From positions 7,775,326-7,839,325 of the forward strand of contig NZ_AP018248.1 in assembly GCF_002368295.1 (NCBI RefSeq): 64,000 bases of DNA. The letters are read 5' to 3'. Below, piece after piece: positions 16,093 through 24,416 of the stretch. Under the pieces are notes generated by a model. That model made no database searches, was not told the origin of the DNA, and saw nothing but the letters and a program-made list of their open reading frames with translations. A program made the position numbers and the translations under genes. Numbering within the stretch: the stretch's first letter is position 1; each line of letters opens with the position of its first letter. Origin of the DNA: Tolypothrix tenuis PCC 7101. GTDB lineage: Bacteria > Cyanobacteriota > Cyanobacteriia > Cyanobacteriales > Nostocaceae.

Positions 16093-17433
16093 ATGGGCAG
16101 TAATCCAATTGTCTTAATCCACGGCTACTCTGCTTCCGGTGAATCTTTCAAAGTGTGGGAAAAAAAGCTAGAAACCCGTGGCTATGATGTCTCAACTATC
16201 CATGTTTGTAGCTATGTAACCTTGACTAACGAAGTCACAATTAAAGATATTGCCGAAGGTTTTGATCGGGCATTATCTATAGAGGGAGGGTTAGACCCAG
16301 ATCAGGAATTTGATGCGATCGTTCACTCAACTGGGATGCTGGTGATTCGCGCTTGGTTAACTGCGTACTCGCAAAAGCGACGAAATCGACTTAAACACGT
16401 GATTGGATTAGCACCAGCCACCTTCGGTTCTCCCTTAGCCCATAAGGGACGGAGTTGGTTAGGTGCAATGTTTAAAGGAAACAAGGAGTTTGGCCCCGAC
16501 TTTCTAGAAGCTGGGGATTTAGTTCTGGATGGCTTGGAACTAGGAAGCAAATTCACTTGGGATTTGGCACATAAAGATTTATTTGGCAGTGAAATATTTT
16601 ATGGGAACAAAAATGATACCCCTTATGTATTTACATTCTGTGGTACAAATCCCTATAGCGGTTTAGCCAAATTAGTCAGCGATCCCGGAACTGATGGTAC
16701 TGTTCGCTGGGCGGGTTGTGGTTTAAATAGCCGCAAGATTTTACTTGACTTAACCAAGCAGCAGGAGGAGGAACAGCGTATCGATTTTGACGGTTCTAAA
16801 AATGACGGTATCGCATCCACAGTATTAGTTGAGGGGTTGAATCACCAGACAATTATGAGCAATCCCCGCGATGAACTAGTAGATGCAGTTTGTGAAGCAC
16901 TGCAATTCACCCCCGAACAAAAAATTCAGGATTGGCAGATAAAAACTACGGAGAAACTCTCTCCAAAGACTATTGATTTATGGCAGCAGTTTGTTGTTCG
17001 TGCCGTAGATGAACGTGATGATCCAATTCCTGACTACCACATTCAGGTATTCACCCAAGGTAATGATAACTTCCAAGCCATAGATAATTTTGCTGCCAAC
17101 GTACATACATATAGTGGGGATAAAAGCCTTCGCTGTTTCTATGTCAACTTAAATCGGATTCTCAATCCCCAAAATTTGCAGCAACCAACGAATTTACCAA
17201 ATTTGATGATGCGCGTTATTGCATCATCAGGTTCACAGCTAATTGACTATTTGGGAGTGAATAATAAAGGAGAATGGGATGCACAGATGGATATCTCATA
17301 CCTACTACGGGAATCCAAAGTGAGACTTTTCTGGCCGTTTACAACTACTCTGATTGAATTAAAGCTAAATCGCGAACCTCGCAAGGATGTTGCCAAGTTT
17401 TTACAGCGGCTACAGCAACTAAGTTCAAATTAG
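16093..17433 (+). CDS. Alpha/beta-hydrolase, lipase-like
   Basis: A 446-aa protein. The N-terminal hydrolase core starts IVLIHGYSASGESF with the oxyanion-hole HG (10-11). The nucleophile elbow is V77-H-S79-T-G81; the usual first Gly is a Val. A catalytic His is likely in VEGLNHQTIMS (about 255-265), and an Asp may lie near DPGTDGTV. Residues about 300-446 form a separate beta-rich domain with alternating hydrophobic strands (QFVVRAVDERDDPIPDYHI, LMMRVIASSG, VRLFWPFTTTLIEL). No signal peptide or membrane helix, so probably cytoplasmic. The fold call is firm; substrate (lipid, ester or protein-bound acyl group) is unknown. Monocistronic, with a perfect hairpin 35 bp after the stop. Confidence 0.8.
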   Translation: MGSNPIVLIHGYSASGESFKVWEKKLETRGYDVSTIHVCSYVTLTNEVTIKDIAEGFDRALSIEGGLDPDQEFDAIVHSTGMLVIRAWLTAYSQKRRNRLKHVIGLAPATFGSPLAHKGRSWLGAMFKGNKEFGPDFLEAGDLVLDGLELGSKFTWDLAHKDLFGSEIFYGNKNDTPYVFTFCGTNPYSGLAKLVSDPGTDGTVRWAGCGLNSRKILLDLTKQQEEEQRIDFDGSKNDGIASTVLVEGLNHQTIMSNPRDELVDAVCEALQFTPEQKIQDWQIKTTEKLSPKTIDLWQQFVVRAVDERDDPIPDYHIQVFTQGNDNFQAIDNFAANVHTYSGDKSLRCFYVNLNRILNPQNLQQPTNLPNLMMRVIASSGSQLIDYLGVNNKGEWDAQMDISYLLRESKVRLFWPFTTTLIELKLNREPRKDVAKFLQRLQQLSSN

Positions 17434-17467
17434 CGATCGCATAGTTTTTTTCACTATACAGTCAAAT

Positions 17468-17498
17468 AGTTATCAGCAGAGTTATACTGCTGATAACT
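17468..17498 (+). terminator. Hairpin after lipase-like gene
   Basis: A perfect 12-bp stem AGTTATCAGCAG / CTGCTGATAACT with a 7-nt loop, 35 bp after the stop codon. No U-tract follows, so it may act as an mRNA 3'-end stabiliser rather than as an intrinsic terminator. Confidence 0.6.
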
Positions 17499-17502
17499 CC
17501 AG

Positions 17503-17686
17503 AATAAAATCCAATACAGTTCAGTTAAGAAAATAAATTGACAACAAAACAAATAATTTTGGAGGGGGTTTGGGGGATGCAACCGTCACCCAATCGGGGG
17601 TTTGGGGGAGAATCCCCCAATTTGGCTAGCTGTTTCCACAACTGACAAATCAATCACTAATGATCTGAACTGTATTGGAATAAAAT
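17503..17686. mobile_element. Miniature inverted-repeat element (MITE) with 8-bp target duplication
   Basis: A 168-bp non-coding element (17511-17678) with perfect 13-bp terminal inverted repeats CCAATACAGTTCA / TGAACTGTATTGG. It is flanked by identical 8-bp direct repeats AATAAAAT at 17503-17510 and 17679-17686, as left by a transposase. The centre contains G-runs (GGAGGGGGTTTGGGGGA) and a matching C-run that can fold back. There is no ORF, so it must have been moved in trans. The uncorrupted ends and duplications suggest a recent insertion, between the convergent lipase and membrane-protein genes. Confidence 0.85.
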
Positions 17687-17693
17687 CAGTAAT

Positions 17694-18992
17694 TTAACTT
17701 GATTTGGTATCATCTAACCTGCGTTGCCATTCAGCATCAATTTGTGCAGAACGCTCAAATTCCTGTTCTAGTAAATCAGTCTCGCTTGAGTACACCAAAT
17801 CTTCTTTGCCAATCACTTTATCTGCTGCAAACTGACGAGCATAGTCAATTTTCTGTTGTAAACTAGCATCCACATCTGTTAATAGTCTCGCACGGGAAAG
17901 GCGATCGCGGTTACGTGCGCTAATTTGGCGATTGCGCCACTGAATCCAGAAATAACGCAGTAAAGGTAGAGCTAAAAAACCTGTTCCATAAGCTAACAGT
18001 AGCCAGTAAATGCTTTGTACAAAAGCTACTAAACCACCTAATTGCGCTGCAACTGTCCCATCTCTTAACAAACTTCCCAATACTAAGGCTCCCACAAAAT
18101 TGAGTATGCCTAACCCAGCACTGAGCATAATTTGTCCGGAACTTGCGGCACTAAAACGCCACAATGATTCCTCTAAATACACAGGTATTGATTGACGATA
18201 ATTTTTGCTAGCCCTCACTTGTAATTCTGGGAAGTAATAAACAATTTGCCCTTCTGGACTTACTTCTGGTTGCCCATTAAATCTTATGAGTACAGGTAAC
18301 ATATAGTCTTCGTACTCTTGTTGATATGTCTCACCCAGATTATCCAAATAAGGAGCAATTTGTTCTGCTACCACTGCGCCATGATGATTGCGAATTACAG
18401 CCGCAATTTCTTGCCAACGACGTTCTTCTAAGTTGGCGTTAGGATTACCATCACCAAACAAAAAGGAAAATACCGCCTCAAAGAAATTTAGATTACTACT
18501 CTGGTTTCTTCCACGTCGTCGTTGCTGATATTCAGTATGATAATTCGGGCTTAAATACCAAAATAAATCTGGAAAAAAGAAGAAGCCTCCACCGCCAGAA
18601 TAACTACTTCTATTGTTGCTATCACGATCTGAGTTAAGAGAACTTTGAATTAAGAAAATGCTAATAATAATGAGGACGATAGAAACTATTAAGAAAATCC
18701 CAAAAGAAATCCTCACTAAGTAAAATAGCGCGCCCCAAATCTTTTGCCACCATTCTTGAAGGCGTAACTGCAAATATTTGTTGCGTAAAACTGCGCGAAA
18801 ATTTTTGGGAAATAGATAAACAATGTCACCTGATTCTGCTACTTGCAAATGTCCGCCAGCATCAGATGCTAAAGCTAATAACCCTTGTCCAGCCTGTGCA
18901 ATATTTAATCCTGCCTGGGTAGCGACATCACCAACTGTGACGCGATAACCCAGTTGTTCCACAGCCTGCATAATGGTGGGATTGGGAGTCAT
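17694..18992 (-). CDS. Membrane protein of unknown function with two related soluble modules
   Basis: A 432-aa protein that I cannot assign to a characterised family. Residues 1-70 look like a winged-helix-type module ending GGHLQVAESGDIVYLFPKNF. A strong transmembrane segment follows at about 90-115. A Gly/Phe/Arg-rich linker (about 130-170) comes next. A second soluble module (about 190-260) ends QPEVSPEGQIVYYFPELQ, closely echoing the first. Two or three further hydrophobic helices lie at about 285-350, then a charged helical tail (360-432). The repeated (V/E)xxxGxIVYxFP motif argues for an internal duplication. Similar proteins occur across cyanobacteria and, from memory, in plastids. The stop lies 15 bp from the end of the MITE. 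Confidence 0.75.
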   Translation of the reverse strand: MTPNPTIMQAVEQLGYRVTVGDVATQAGLNIAQAGQGLLALASDAGGHLQVAESGDIVYLFPKNFRAVLRNKYLQLRLQEWWQKIWGALFYLVRISFGIFLIVSIVLIIISIFLIQSSLNSDRDSNNRSSYSGGGGFFFFPDLFWYLSPNYHTEYQQRRRGRNQSSNLNFFEAVFSFLFGDGNPNANLEERRWQEIAAVIRNHHGAVVAEQIAPYLDNLGETYQQEYEDYMLPVLIRFNGQPEVSPEGQIVYYFPELQVRASKNYRQSIPVYLEESLWRFSAASSGQIMLSAGLGILNFVGALVLGSLLRDGTVAAQLGGLVAFVQSIYWLLLAYGTGFLALPLLRYFWIQWRNRQISARNRDRLSRARLLTDVDASLQQKIDYARQFAADKVIGKEDLVYSSETDLLEQEFERSAQIDAEWQRRLDDTKSS

Positions 18993-19198
18993 TGCTCTCC
19001 CCTCCTGTTAAATATCTTTACTATCTTTCTTCAAGTATAAAGTTTTATTTGGAGTGTCTGGGGAGTGCGATCGCCAATTTAAGATTCACCTGCAAACCAA
19101 TTCCCTATTTTTACAAATTTGCGGTTTTAGTGGCCATTCTATTCATGTTAGAATTATTTTCCTCGGCTTGGTTAAACAGCAAATTTTCTGCTTGCAAT

Positions 19199-19678
19199 AT
19201 GGTTCAGTATACTCTCGCTCAAAGTCCAGAAATTATCCTCACTGTTTCTGGCAAAGACTCAGCCAAAGCCCGTGAGAAAGCAATGGATCAACTGATGGAA
19301 CTGATGGATGCAGGTAAGCTACCCACAGAACTAGAAGAAGGATTTGGCCCGCAACAATTAATTGAAGTTAAAGAAACAGCAGCTGATACCGCTAGTGGTG
19401 AAGATGCTATTACTCAAGCTGTTCAGATTCTCAGCAACTTAGCTACACTCAAGCTAAAAGTTCAAGAATCACGTAATGAAGCTATAGAAATTCGCAAGGC
19501 GGTTGATGTTCTGTTCTCAGATGACTCAGTCACTGAAGAAGAAATTACCCGCCTGAAAGAAGGATTCAAAGTTCTCAAAAATTTTGCCCAAGTTAATCTC
19601 CGGTTCCACGAGGCTAGAACTAAAGCCGAACAAGCAAGAGAAGTTCTAGATCAGGCTTTAAAATCACCCGAGCAATAG
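19199..19678 (+). CDS. Conserved hypothetical helical protein
   Basis: About 159 aa from the ATG at 19199 (MVQYTLAQSPEIILTVSGKD). The frame is open to a TTG at 18992 and has another ATG at 19145, but the extra residues look unlike the rest, so the shorter form is preferred. After a short beta-like start (EIILTVSGKDSAKAREKAMDQ) come acidic helical stretches, including LKLKVQESRNEAIEIRKAVD and VNLRFHEARTKAEQAREVLD, which could form a coiled coil. No signal peptide in the short form. I do not recognise a characterised family. It is convergent with the Wzc gene. Confidence 0.65.
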   Translation: MVQYTLAQSPEIILTVSGKDSAKAREKAMDQLMELMDAGKLPTELEEGFGPQQLIEVKETAADTASGEDAITQAVQILSNLATLKLKVQESRNEAIEIRKAVDVLFSDDSVTEEEITRLKEGFKVLKNFAQVNLRFHEARTKAEQAREVLDQALKSPEQ

Positions 19679-19701
19679 TAGATAGTACTTAACACTATTG
19701 T

Positions 19702-19751
19702 GGTAATTGTTAATCAGTAGCTAATTTAATTAACCATGAATAACAATTACC
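19702..19751. terminator. Inverted repeat between convergent genes
   Basis: A perfect 11-bp inverted repeat GGTAATTGTTA (19702-19712) / TAACAATTACC (19741-19751) with a 28-nt AT-rich loop, placed between two genes that converge. It is a plausible bidirectional terminator, although the loop is long and no T-run follows on either strand. Confidence 0.5.
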
Positions 19752-19763
19752 TATATTTCTCTT

Positions 19764-21977
19764 TTAACTGCGGTTAGCCTTATTGATGTTAGAAGAGACA
19801 TTGGCAGAGTTAGCACTGGTTGAGACTTTCTCCACACTAACTTTCTCACCACTCATGCTTTGTCTGTAATAGTGTTGATAGTACTGATAAGAAACAGGCG
19901 CAGCATCTTTAGACTTATTAGCGATCATCCCTAATAGCGGAGTGCCAGAAATTTGAATCTGTTCTAATGCTTGCTGTAGTGCAGTACGTTTGAGCTTACC
20001 TAAACCTGCAACTAGTACAAGCCCATCAGTATTGGCTGCTAATAAGTAAGCATCTCCAAATCCTAAAAGTGGAGGTGTGTCATAAATGACTAAGTCAAAA
20101 CTAACTTGCAATTCCTCCATCAAATTCTGCATTTTTTGAGACGCAAGCAACCTCATCGAGTCTGGAGGAATCGGCCCTGCTGGCATCACAAACAGATTAT
20201 CTTCGATAGGGGAAGGCTCAATCACATTGTGCCAGTCTAAATCTTGGGAAATGACATCAGTCAACCCCTGAATATTCATGAGCCCAACTCGATTGTGTAG
20301 ACTAGGCGCACGTAAATTAGCATCCACAAGTAATACTCGTTGTCCCATTGCGGCTGCTGCTTGTGCTAGCTGCGTTGCAATTGTAGACTTACCATCTCCT
20401 TGTCCGGCTGAACTAATTACGAGTGAGCGAATTGGTGTATCCGAACCCAACAGCAAAATATTAGTGTATAGAGAGCGGAAAACTTCAAAGAAAGAAGAAC
20501 CTTCTGTATTTTGCACACCTCTGGAGACACTGTCTTTTGTCCCTGCTTCTAGTTCTTTTCTTAAAGGAACTATTCCTAGTAATGGCAGCCTGGTAGCATC
20601 TTTGAGTTCTTGAGAAGAGTAGAAAATATTACTGAGTTTATCTACAACTAAAGCTGTTCCTACACCCAAGATTAAACCCAACAAACCACCCAAGGCTAAA
20701 TTTCTCTTCGCACTGTCTGAGATTGCCAAAGGTTCATTAACTTTGGAGAGTTGCGGATCTAGCAGCACCCAAGGTTGTTGCTTTTGCGCTTTCTCAATTT
20801 GCAAAGCTTGCTGTTTGCCTGTAAATTGGGTCAGAGCTTCGTTAGCAATTTGTAATTCTCTTTGGATATTGTCGTAATTGCGGCTAATCGTTGCTAACTT
20901 TCTAACTTCGCTGTAGATATTGTTAATTTTTTCATCTAGGGAGCGATCGCGCGCTGAAAGTTCCTGAATACGGCTTTGAAAGTCCTTTTGTACCCGCGCC
21001 TCTTCTTGCGCCAGTAATGGCATTAAATACTCTTTCTTTTGCCTTAAAGTCACCATTGCCGGGTTTTCATCTGTAAACACGGCTGACTGTTGCTTAATCG
21101 CAATATCTGCTGCTTGGATCTGATCGAGAATCTTTTGGTAACGAGCATTATCACTTAACAACGAATTACCAGCCCTTTCGCCAGGTTCTTGGGCTAATTC
21201 TCGTTGTAAGTCTTCATACTTAGCTATCATTTGTTCTAGCTGGACTCGATTCTCTATTCGCTGTTGCCGGAAAACTGTCAATTGCCCAGATAATTCTTGA
21301 GCTTTCTGGGTAGGTTCAATCAAATTATTGTCCAGCCGCAAATTTCGCAATTGCTCTTGCCAGTATTTTAAACTCTTCTCTAATGGCTGTTTTTGTCTAT
21401 CCACAAACTGAATAGCCACTTCCACATCTGATTGCCGTTCCTGCAAACTATATTGCAGATAAGCATCAGCAAGTAGCTTTAACACATCAGTCACTAGTTG
21501 TTGATCTGAGTTCTGATATTCGATGCTGATGATATTTGGCTTTTTAGATGAGATAGTCAAGTAATAGACCAGCAAGTCATATGTGATTCCTGGGTATTGC
21601 TCCTGCAGCTTTTCCACAATCGGATTCAATACCTTAGGACTCTGTAAAACTGCGATCGTTGTCTGAACTTCCTTTGTTGACTCAGGAGGTGCTACTTTAT
21701 CTTGACTACTTATAGATTGAGGAACATTAGCCGTTACCTTATCCTCACCAGTGACTGGTTTGGTAAGAATATCAAAAGTGCCTTGATAAATTGGGGGATC
21801 TGTTTCTGCCTTCAGTACTGCTGCTGTTGCGACTAAGGCTGTTGTACCACCAATTAACAATAGTCTACGACGCAGAACTGCTCCCACTTGACCCAGGTTT
21901 AATCCACCTTCTTCATCGTTTAACTGGGTAAAGTTTGCTTGTGATAAGGGGTGAGAATATTTTTCCGACTTCAGCAT
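19764..21977 (-). CDS. Polysaccharide co-polymerase / tyrosine autokinase (Wzc-like)
   Basis: A 737-aa inner-membrane protein that controls chain length and export of surface polysaccharide. Order: N-terminal Wzz domain with the first membrane helix (about 38-57), a long periplasmic coiled-coil region (about 150-400), a second helix (LALGGLLGLILGVGTALV), then a cytoplasmic BY-kinase with Walker A (SSAGQGDGKST), Walker A' (VLLVDANLRAPS) and Walker B (LVIYDTPPLLG). A tyrosine cluster (SYQYYQHYYRQ) and a Ser/Asn-rich tail follow; the cluster is the expected autophosphorylation site. Walker A' has Asn where Asp is usual (DADLR). The frame reaches a TTG at 21989, but the ATG at 21977 is used. It marks one end of the polysaccharide locus. 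Confidence 0.93.
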   Translation of the reverse strand: MLKSEKYSHPLSQANFTQLNDEEGGLNLGQVGAVLRRRLLLIGGTTALVATAAVLKAETDPPIYQGTFDILTKPVTGEDKVTANVPQSISSQDKVAPPESTKEVQTTIAVLQSPKVLNPIVEKLQEQYPGITYDLLVYYLTISSKKPNIISIEYQNSDQQLVTDVLKLLADAYLQYSLQERQSDVEVAIQFVDRQKQPLEKSLKYWQEQLRNLRLDNNLIEPTQKAQELSGQLTVFRQQRIENRVQLEQMIAKYEDLQRELAQEPGERAGNSLLSDNARYQKILDQIQAADIAIKQQSAVFTDENPAMVTLRQKKEYLMPLLAQEEARVQKDFQSRIQELSARDRSLDEKINNIYSEVRKLATISRNYDNIQRELQIANEALTQFTGKQQALQIEKAQKQQPWVLLDPQLSKVNEPLAISDSAKRNLALGGLLGLILGVGTALVVDKLSNIFYSSQELKDATRLPLLGIVPLRKELEAGTKDSVSRGVQNTEGSSFFEVFRSLYTNILLLGSDTPIRSLVISSAGQGDGKSTIATQLAQAAAAMGQRVLLVDANLRAPSLHNRVGLMNIQGLTDVISQDLDWHNVIEPSPIEDNLFVMPAGPIPPDSMRLLASQKMQNLMEELQVSFDLVIYDTPPLLGFGDAYLLAANTDGLVLVAGLGKLKRTALQQALEQIQISGTPLLGMIANKSKDAAPVSYQYYQHYYRQSMSGEKVSVEKVSTSANSANVSSNINKANRS

Positions 21978-22597
21978 AGCATTTGTCAACTAAACTACTT
22001 ATATTCCTTTAATCAGGTGAATTCTTCGATTCAATCTTGGATAGGTAGTTAGATTGCTCCGAAGTAAGCTTTTTTGTTTCTGCACCCACGTAAATCAATT
22101 GAATTGATTGACTACTTAGATAATACCATTAATAAATGTAGTAATATTTAATACGCAAAAATTACGTATTAGGAAATATTTAGCTTTGACGAATTGATAT
22201 AAAGCTCAAATAAACTTGAATACATATACTTTAACTACAGTAGCATTACGCAAGAAGAATTGGTGAAATTCTTTAAAAGATTAAGTAGAATTTTCTTAAC
22301 ATAGGTCGGTTTTTCAAGTATAAATACGGTAAAATCACTCTTGAAATATACCTTAGTGCTTATCTTTTCTGAGTATGTTTACTCGGAAAATGCTCCTTTC
22401 TCTACTTTATATATTTAAAGTTATTTTCAATACTATTTTCAAAATCTCCTAAAAAGACTGTGGAGCAGGTAAGTCCAGTTCCCATCAACAGGTATAGTTA
22501 CAAGCATCTAACAGGATTTACTTTTGACTTAGCTCTGCTCACGATAGCTATAAAGGTTGATTGCAAAGCAGCGATCGCTTGCTTTGCTTCATAAAAA
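21978..22597. other. Long AT-rich region upstream of the Wzc-like gene
   Basis: 620 bases without a recognisable gene. A hairpin TAATACG/CGTATTA (22149-22155/22165-22171) lies in the part that may be the 5' leader or promoter of the Wzc-like gene. A HIP1 site is at about 22571. Nothing else stands out. Confidence 0.5.
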
Positions 22598-22640
22598 TAA
22601 ATAAAAAAACTCAGTGTACAATGGTATTTTGAGTACACTG
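22598..22640 (-). terminator. Intrinsic terminator of tRNA-Gln
   Basis: On the minus strand the 8-bp stem CAGTGTAC / GTACACTG (22633-22640 and 22612-22619) is followed by GAGTTTTTTTATTTATTTTT. It lies about 50 bp beyond the tRNA 3' end and would also insulate the Wzc-like gene from upstream polysaccharide transcription. Confidence 0.88.
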
Positions 22641-22690
22641 TGGAACCTCTACAAAAATTTTTGGTTCTTATTTTTGAACTAACTGTTTAA

Positions 22691-22762
22691 CTGGGGCGCT
22701 AGGATTCGAACCTAGGGATGGCGGGACCAAAACCCGCTGCCTTACCACTTGGCTACGCCCCA
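22691..22762 (-). tRNA. trnQ: tRNA-Gln (anticodon TTG)
   Basis: A 72-nt cloverleaf on the minus strand. The acceptor TGGGGCG pairs with CGCCCCA, the T-arm contains GGTTCGAATCC, and the anticodon stem GCGGG/CCCGC encloses the loop TTTTGGT with anticodon TTG (plus-strand positions 22728-22730). CCA is not encoded. It lies inside the polysaccharide region between the polymerase and Wzc-like genes. Confidence 0.96.
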
Positions 22763-22905
22763 ATGCAAGATTGCACTTTAGATAATATAGCAGCTACTGC
22801 TGGGTTAGTGTCAAGTACTTTGAGCAAAAAAAATTTAAGATTATTTGCTTTGCTTTATGGAAACATAGTGAATATACTGTCAATATTCATGACATTAGTA
22901 TAAAA

Positions 22906-24312
22906 TTAGCGACTGGTTTCATTAGCTTCTAGTTGTGCTAGAGGATCAAGCGATTGCCTGCTCATTTGTCGCTGATGCCATTGCAAACCAATCAAAATAG
23001 CTACAATCATTGTTTGGCCTGGTTCCTCCATTTGAGTAATGATCAGTCCGTAAATAAACAAAGTCAGCATTAGGAGTTTGCTTAAATCGTCACGACACAT
23101 ACGGCTCCAAACGATATATCCCAAATACAGATAGGTAAGTAAACCCACAAAGCCTAAATCGCCCCAAATACCAGCCCAGCTGAAAAGAGGGATAAACAGG
23201 GAAGATTCCAGAACCAACCAATTAGAGTTGACATAAGCCCAAACTTCTTCTGTTACAGGATGAGTGGTAACACCTAACGGAGCAAGCAGCGTTGCATAAT
23301 CCCGGAATACCCATCCTCCTAGTCTGCTCACAGTATGACCAGGGCCTAAACCGATCAACCAATTCAAAGGAGAGCGAAAATAACCAGATATCATACGAAT
23401 ACCTGCAATTTTAGCCTGATAACCTTCTCCATCAGGAGGAATGTAAAGTGATGTTCTATTTGCCCAATGTTTAAATGCAGCTAAAGCTTCTATATCGAGA
23501 TTTTCTATTGCCCAAAAGAAACCTCCAATAACAATAACTACTCCTACAAAATATAAGAGCAGTTTACGAAAATCATTAAATTTAGTTAGGACTAATATTA
23601 TCCAAGCCAGGAAAAAGACTACTAATATTTGTTTAGAGTCAGAAACTACTAGGTGATAAAATGAAGCAAATATACAAAAAACTCGCCACCACAGAGGGGC
23701 GGTTTTAGTATTTATAAAATAGTATAAAGCAACGCTTACTGAAACTGAAACAGATACATAATTCCCGGCTCCCGATAAGTAGAATACACCTTGTACGTTA
23801 TCTAATAATGAATATCTAGAATATTTCATTATCCCTGTAATTAGCAGGAAGTATTGCGCGATCGCCAAAACTATATTAATAACTGCGGATGCTAAAGTAA
23901 AAGACCTTAATTTTTTCCAACTGGCTATTGATAGCGGCAGACATGATATCGCTAGCAATAGCATAAAAGGTTCAGTCAGTAATATAAAATCTAAGGCTAC
24001 ATTAATAAAACCTGCACCATTTAATAGCGCACTGGCTACCATTACGCCTAATAAGACCAATAATCCAGCCAGAATTTCCCGCGCAAATTTTATCTGTACT
24101 CGATTTCTTGTAGAAGTACTAGTTATAACAATTAGTAATACAACAGGAACTATTAGAAAATGAACAAAATTTATAATTGATGGGGCACCAGCTGCATTAA
24201 TAATCCGAGGATAAAAAGCACTGGCAAAGGCTAATAATATTAAAAATATGTTTTTAACATATCCAGGTTTCTTTTTTTGATAAATTAGTGATTCATGAAC
24301 CAAGCTATCCAT
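22906..24312 (-). CDS. O-antigen ligase / polysaccharide polymerase (Wzy-like) membrane protein
   Basis: A 468-aa protein with about ten to twelve hydrophobic helices spread over its length (for example IFLILLAFASAFY, FLIVPVVLLIVITS, ILAGLLVLLGVMVAS). A large non-membrane loop lies at about 280-360, where GLGPGHTVSRLGG resembles the catalytic periplasmic loop of Wzy/WaaL-type proteins. Such enzymes join lipid-linked repeat units or ligate chains. A low-complexity stretch VSVSVSVSVALYYF sits in one helix. It is the last gene of the co-directional block before tRNA-Gln. The family call is sound, but Wzy and WaaL functions cannot be separated from sequence alone. Confidence 0.82.
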   Translation of the reverse strand: MDSLVHESLIYQKKKPGYVKNIFLILLAFASAFYPRIINAAGAPSIINFVHFLIVPVVLLIVITSTSTRNRVQIKFAREILAGLLVLLGVMVASALLNGAGFINVALDFILLTEPFMLLLAISCLPLSIASWKKLRSFTLASAVINIVLAIAQYFLLITGIMKYSRYSLLDNVQGVFYLSGAGNYVSVSVSVSVALYYFINTKTAPLWWRVFCIFASFYHLVVSDSKQILVVFFLAWIILVLTKFNDFRKLLLYFVGVVIVIGGFFWAIENLDIEALAAFKHWANRTSLYIPPDGEGYQAKIAGIRMISGYFRSPLNWLIGLGPGHTVSRLGGWVFRDYATLLAPLGVTTHPVTEEVWAYVNSNWLVLESSLFIPLFSWAGIWGDLGFVGLLTYLYLGYIVWSRMCRDDLSKLLMLTLFIYGLIITQMEEPGQTMIVAILIGLQWHQRQMSRQSLDPLAQLEANETSR

Positions 24313-24416
24313 AGATTTTCCACAAATTTCAGTTGATTAATTGATAGATTATCAATTAATTTTTCCACAACAAGGCTTAATCAGCCTTGGTTGTTAAAAA
24401 TATTTAAAAAAATATT

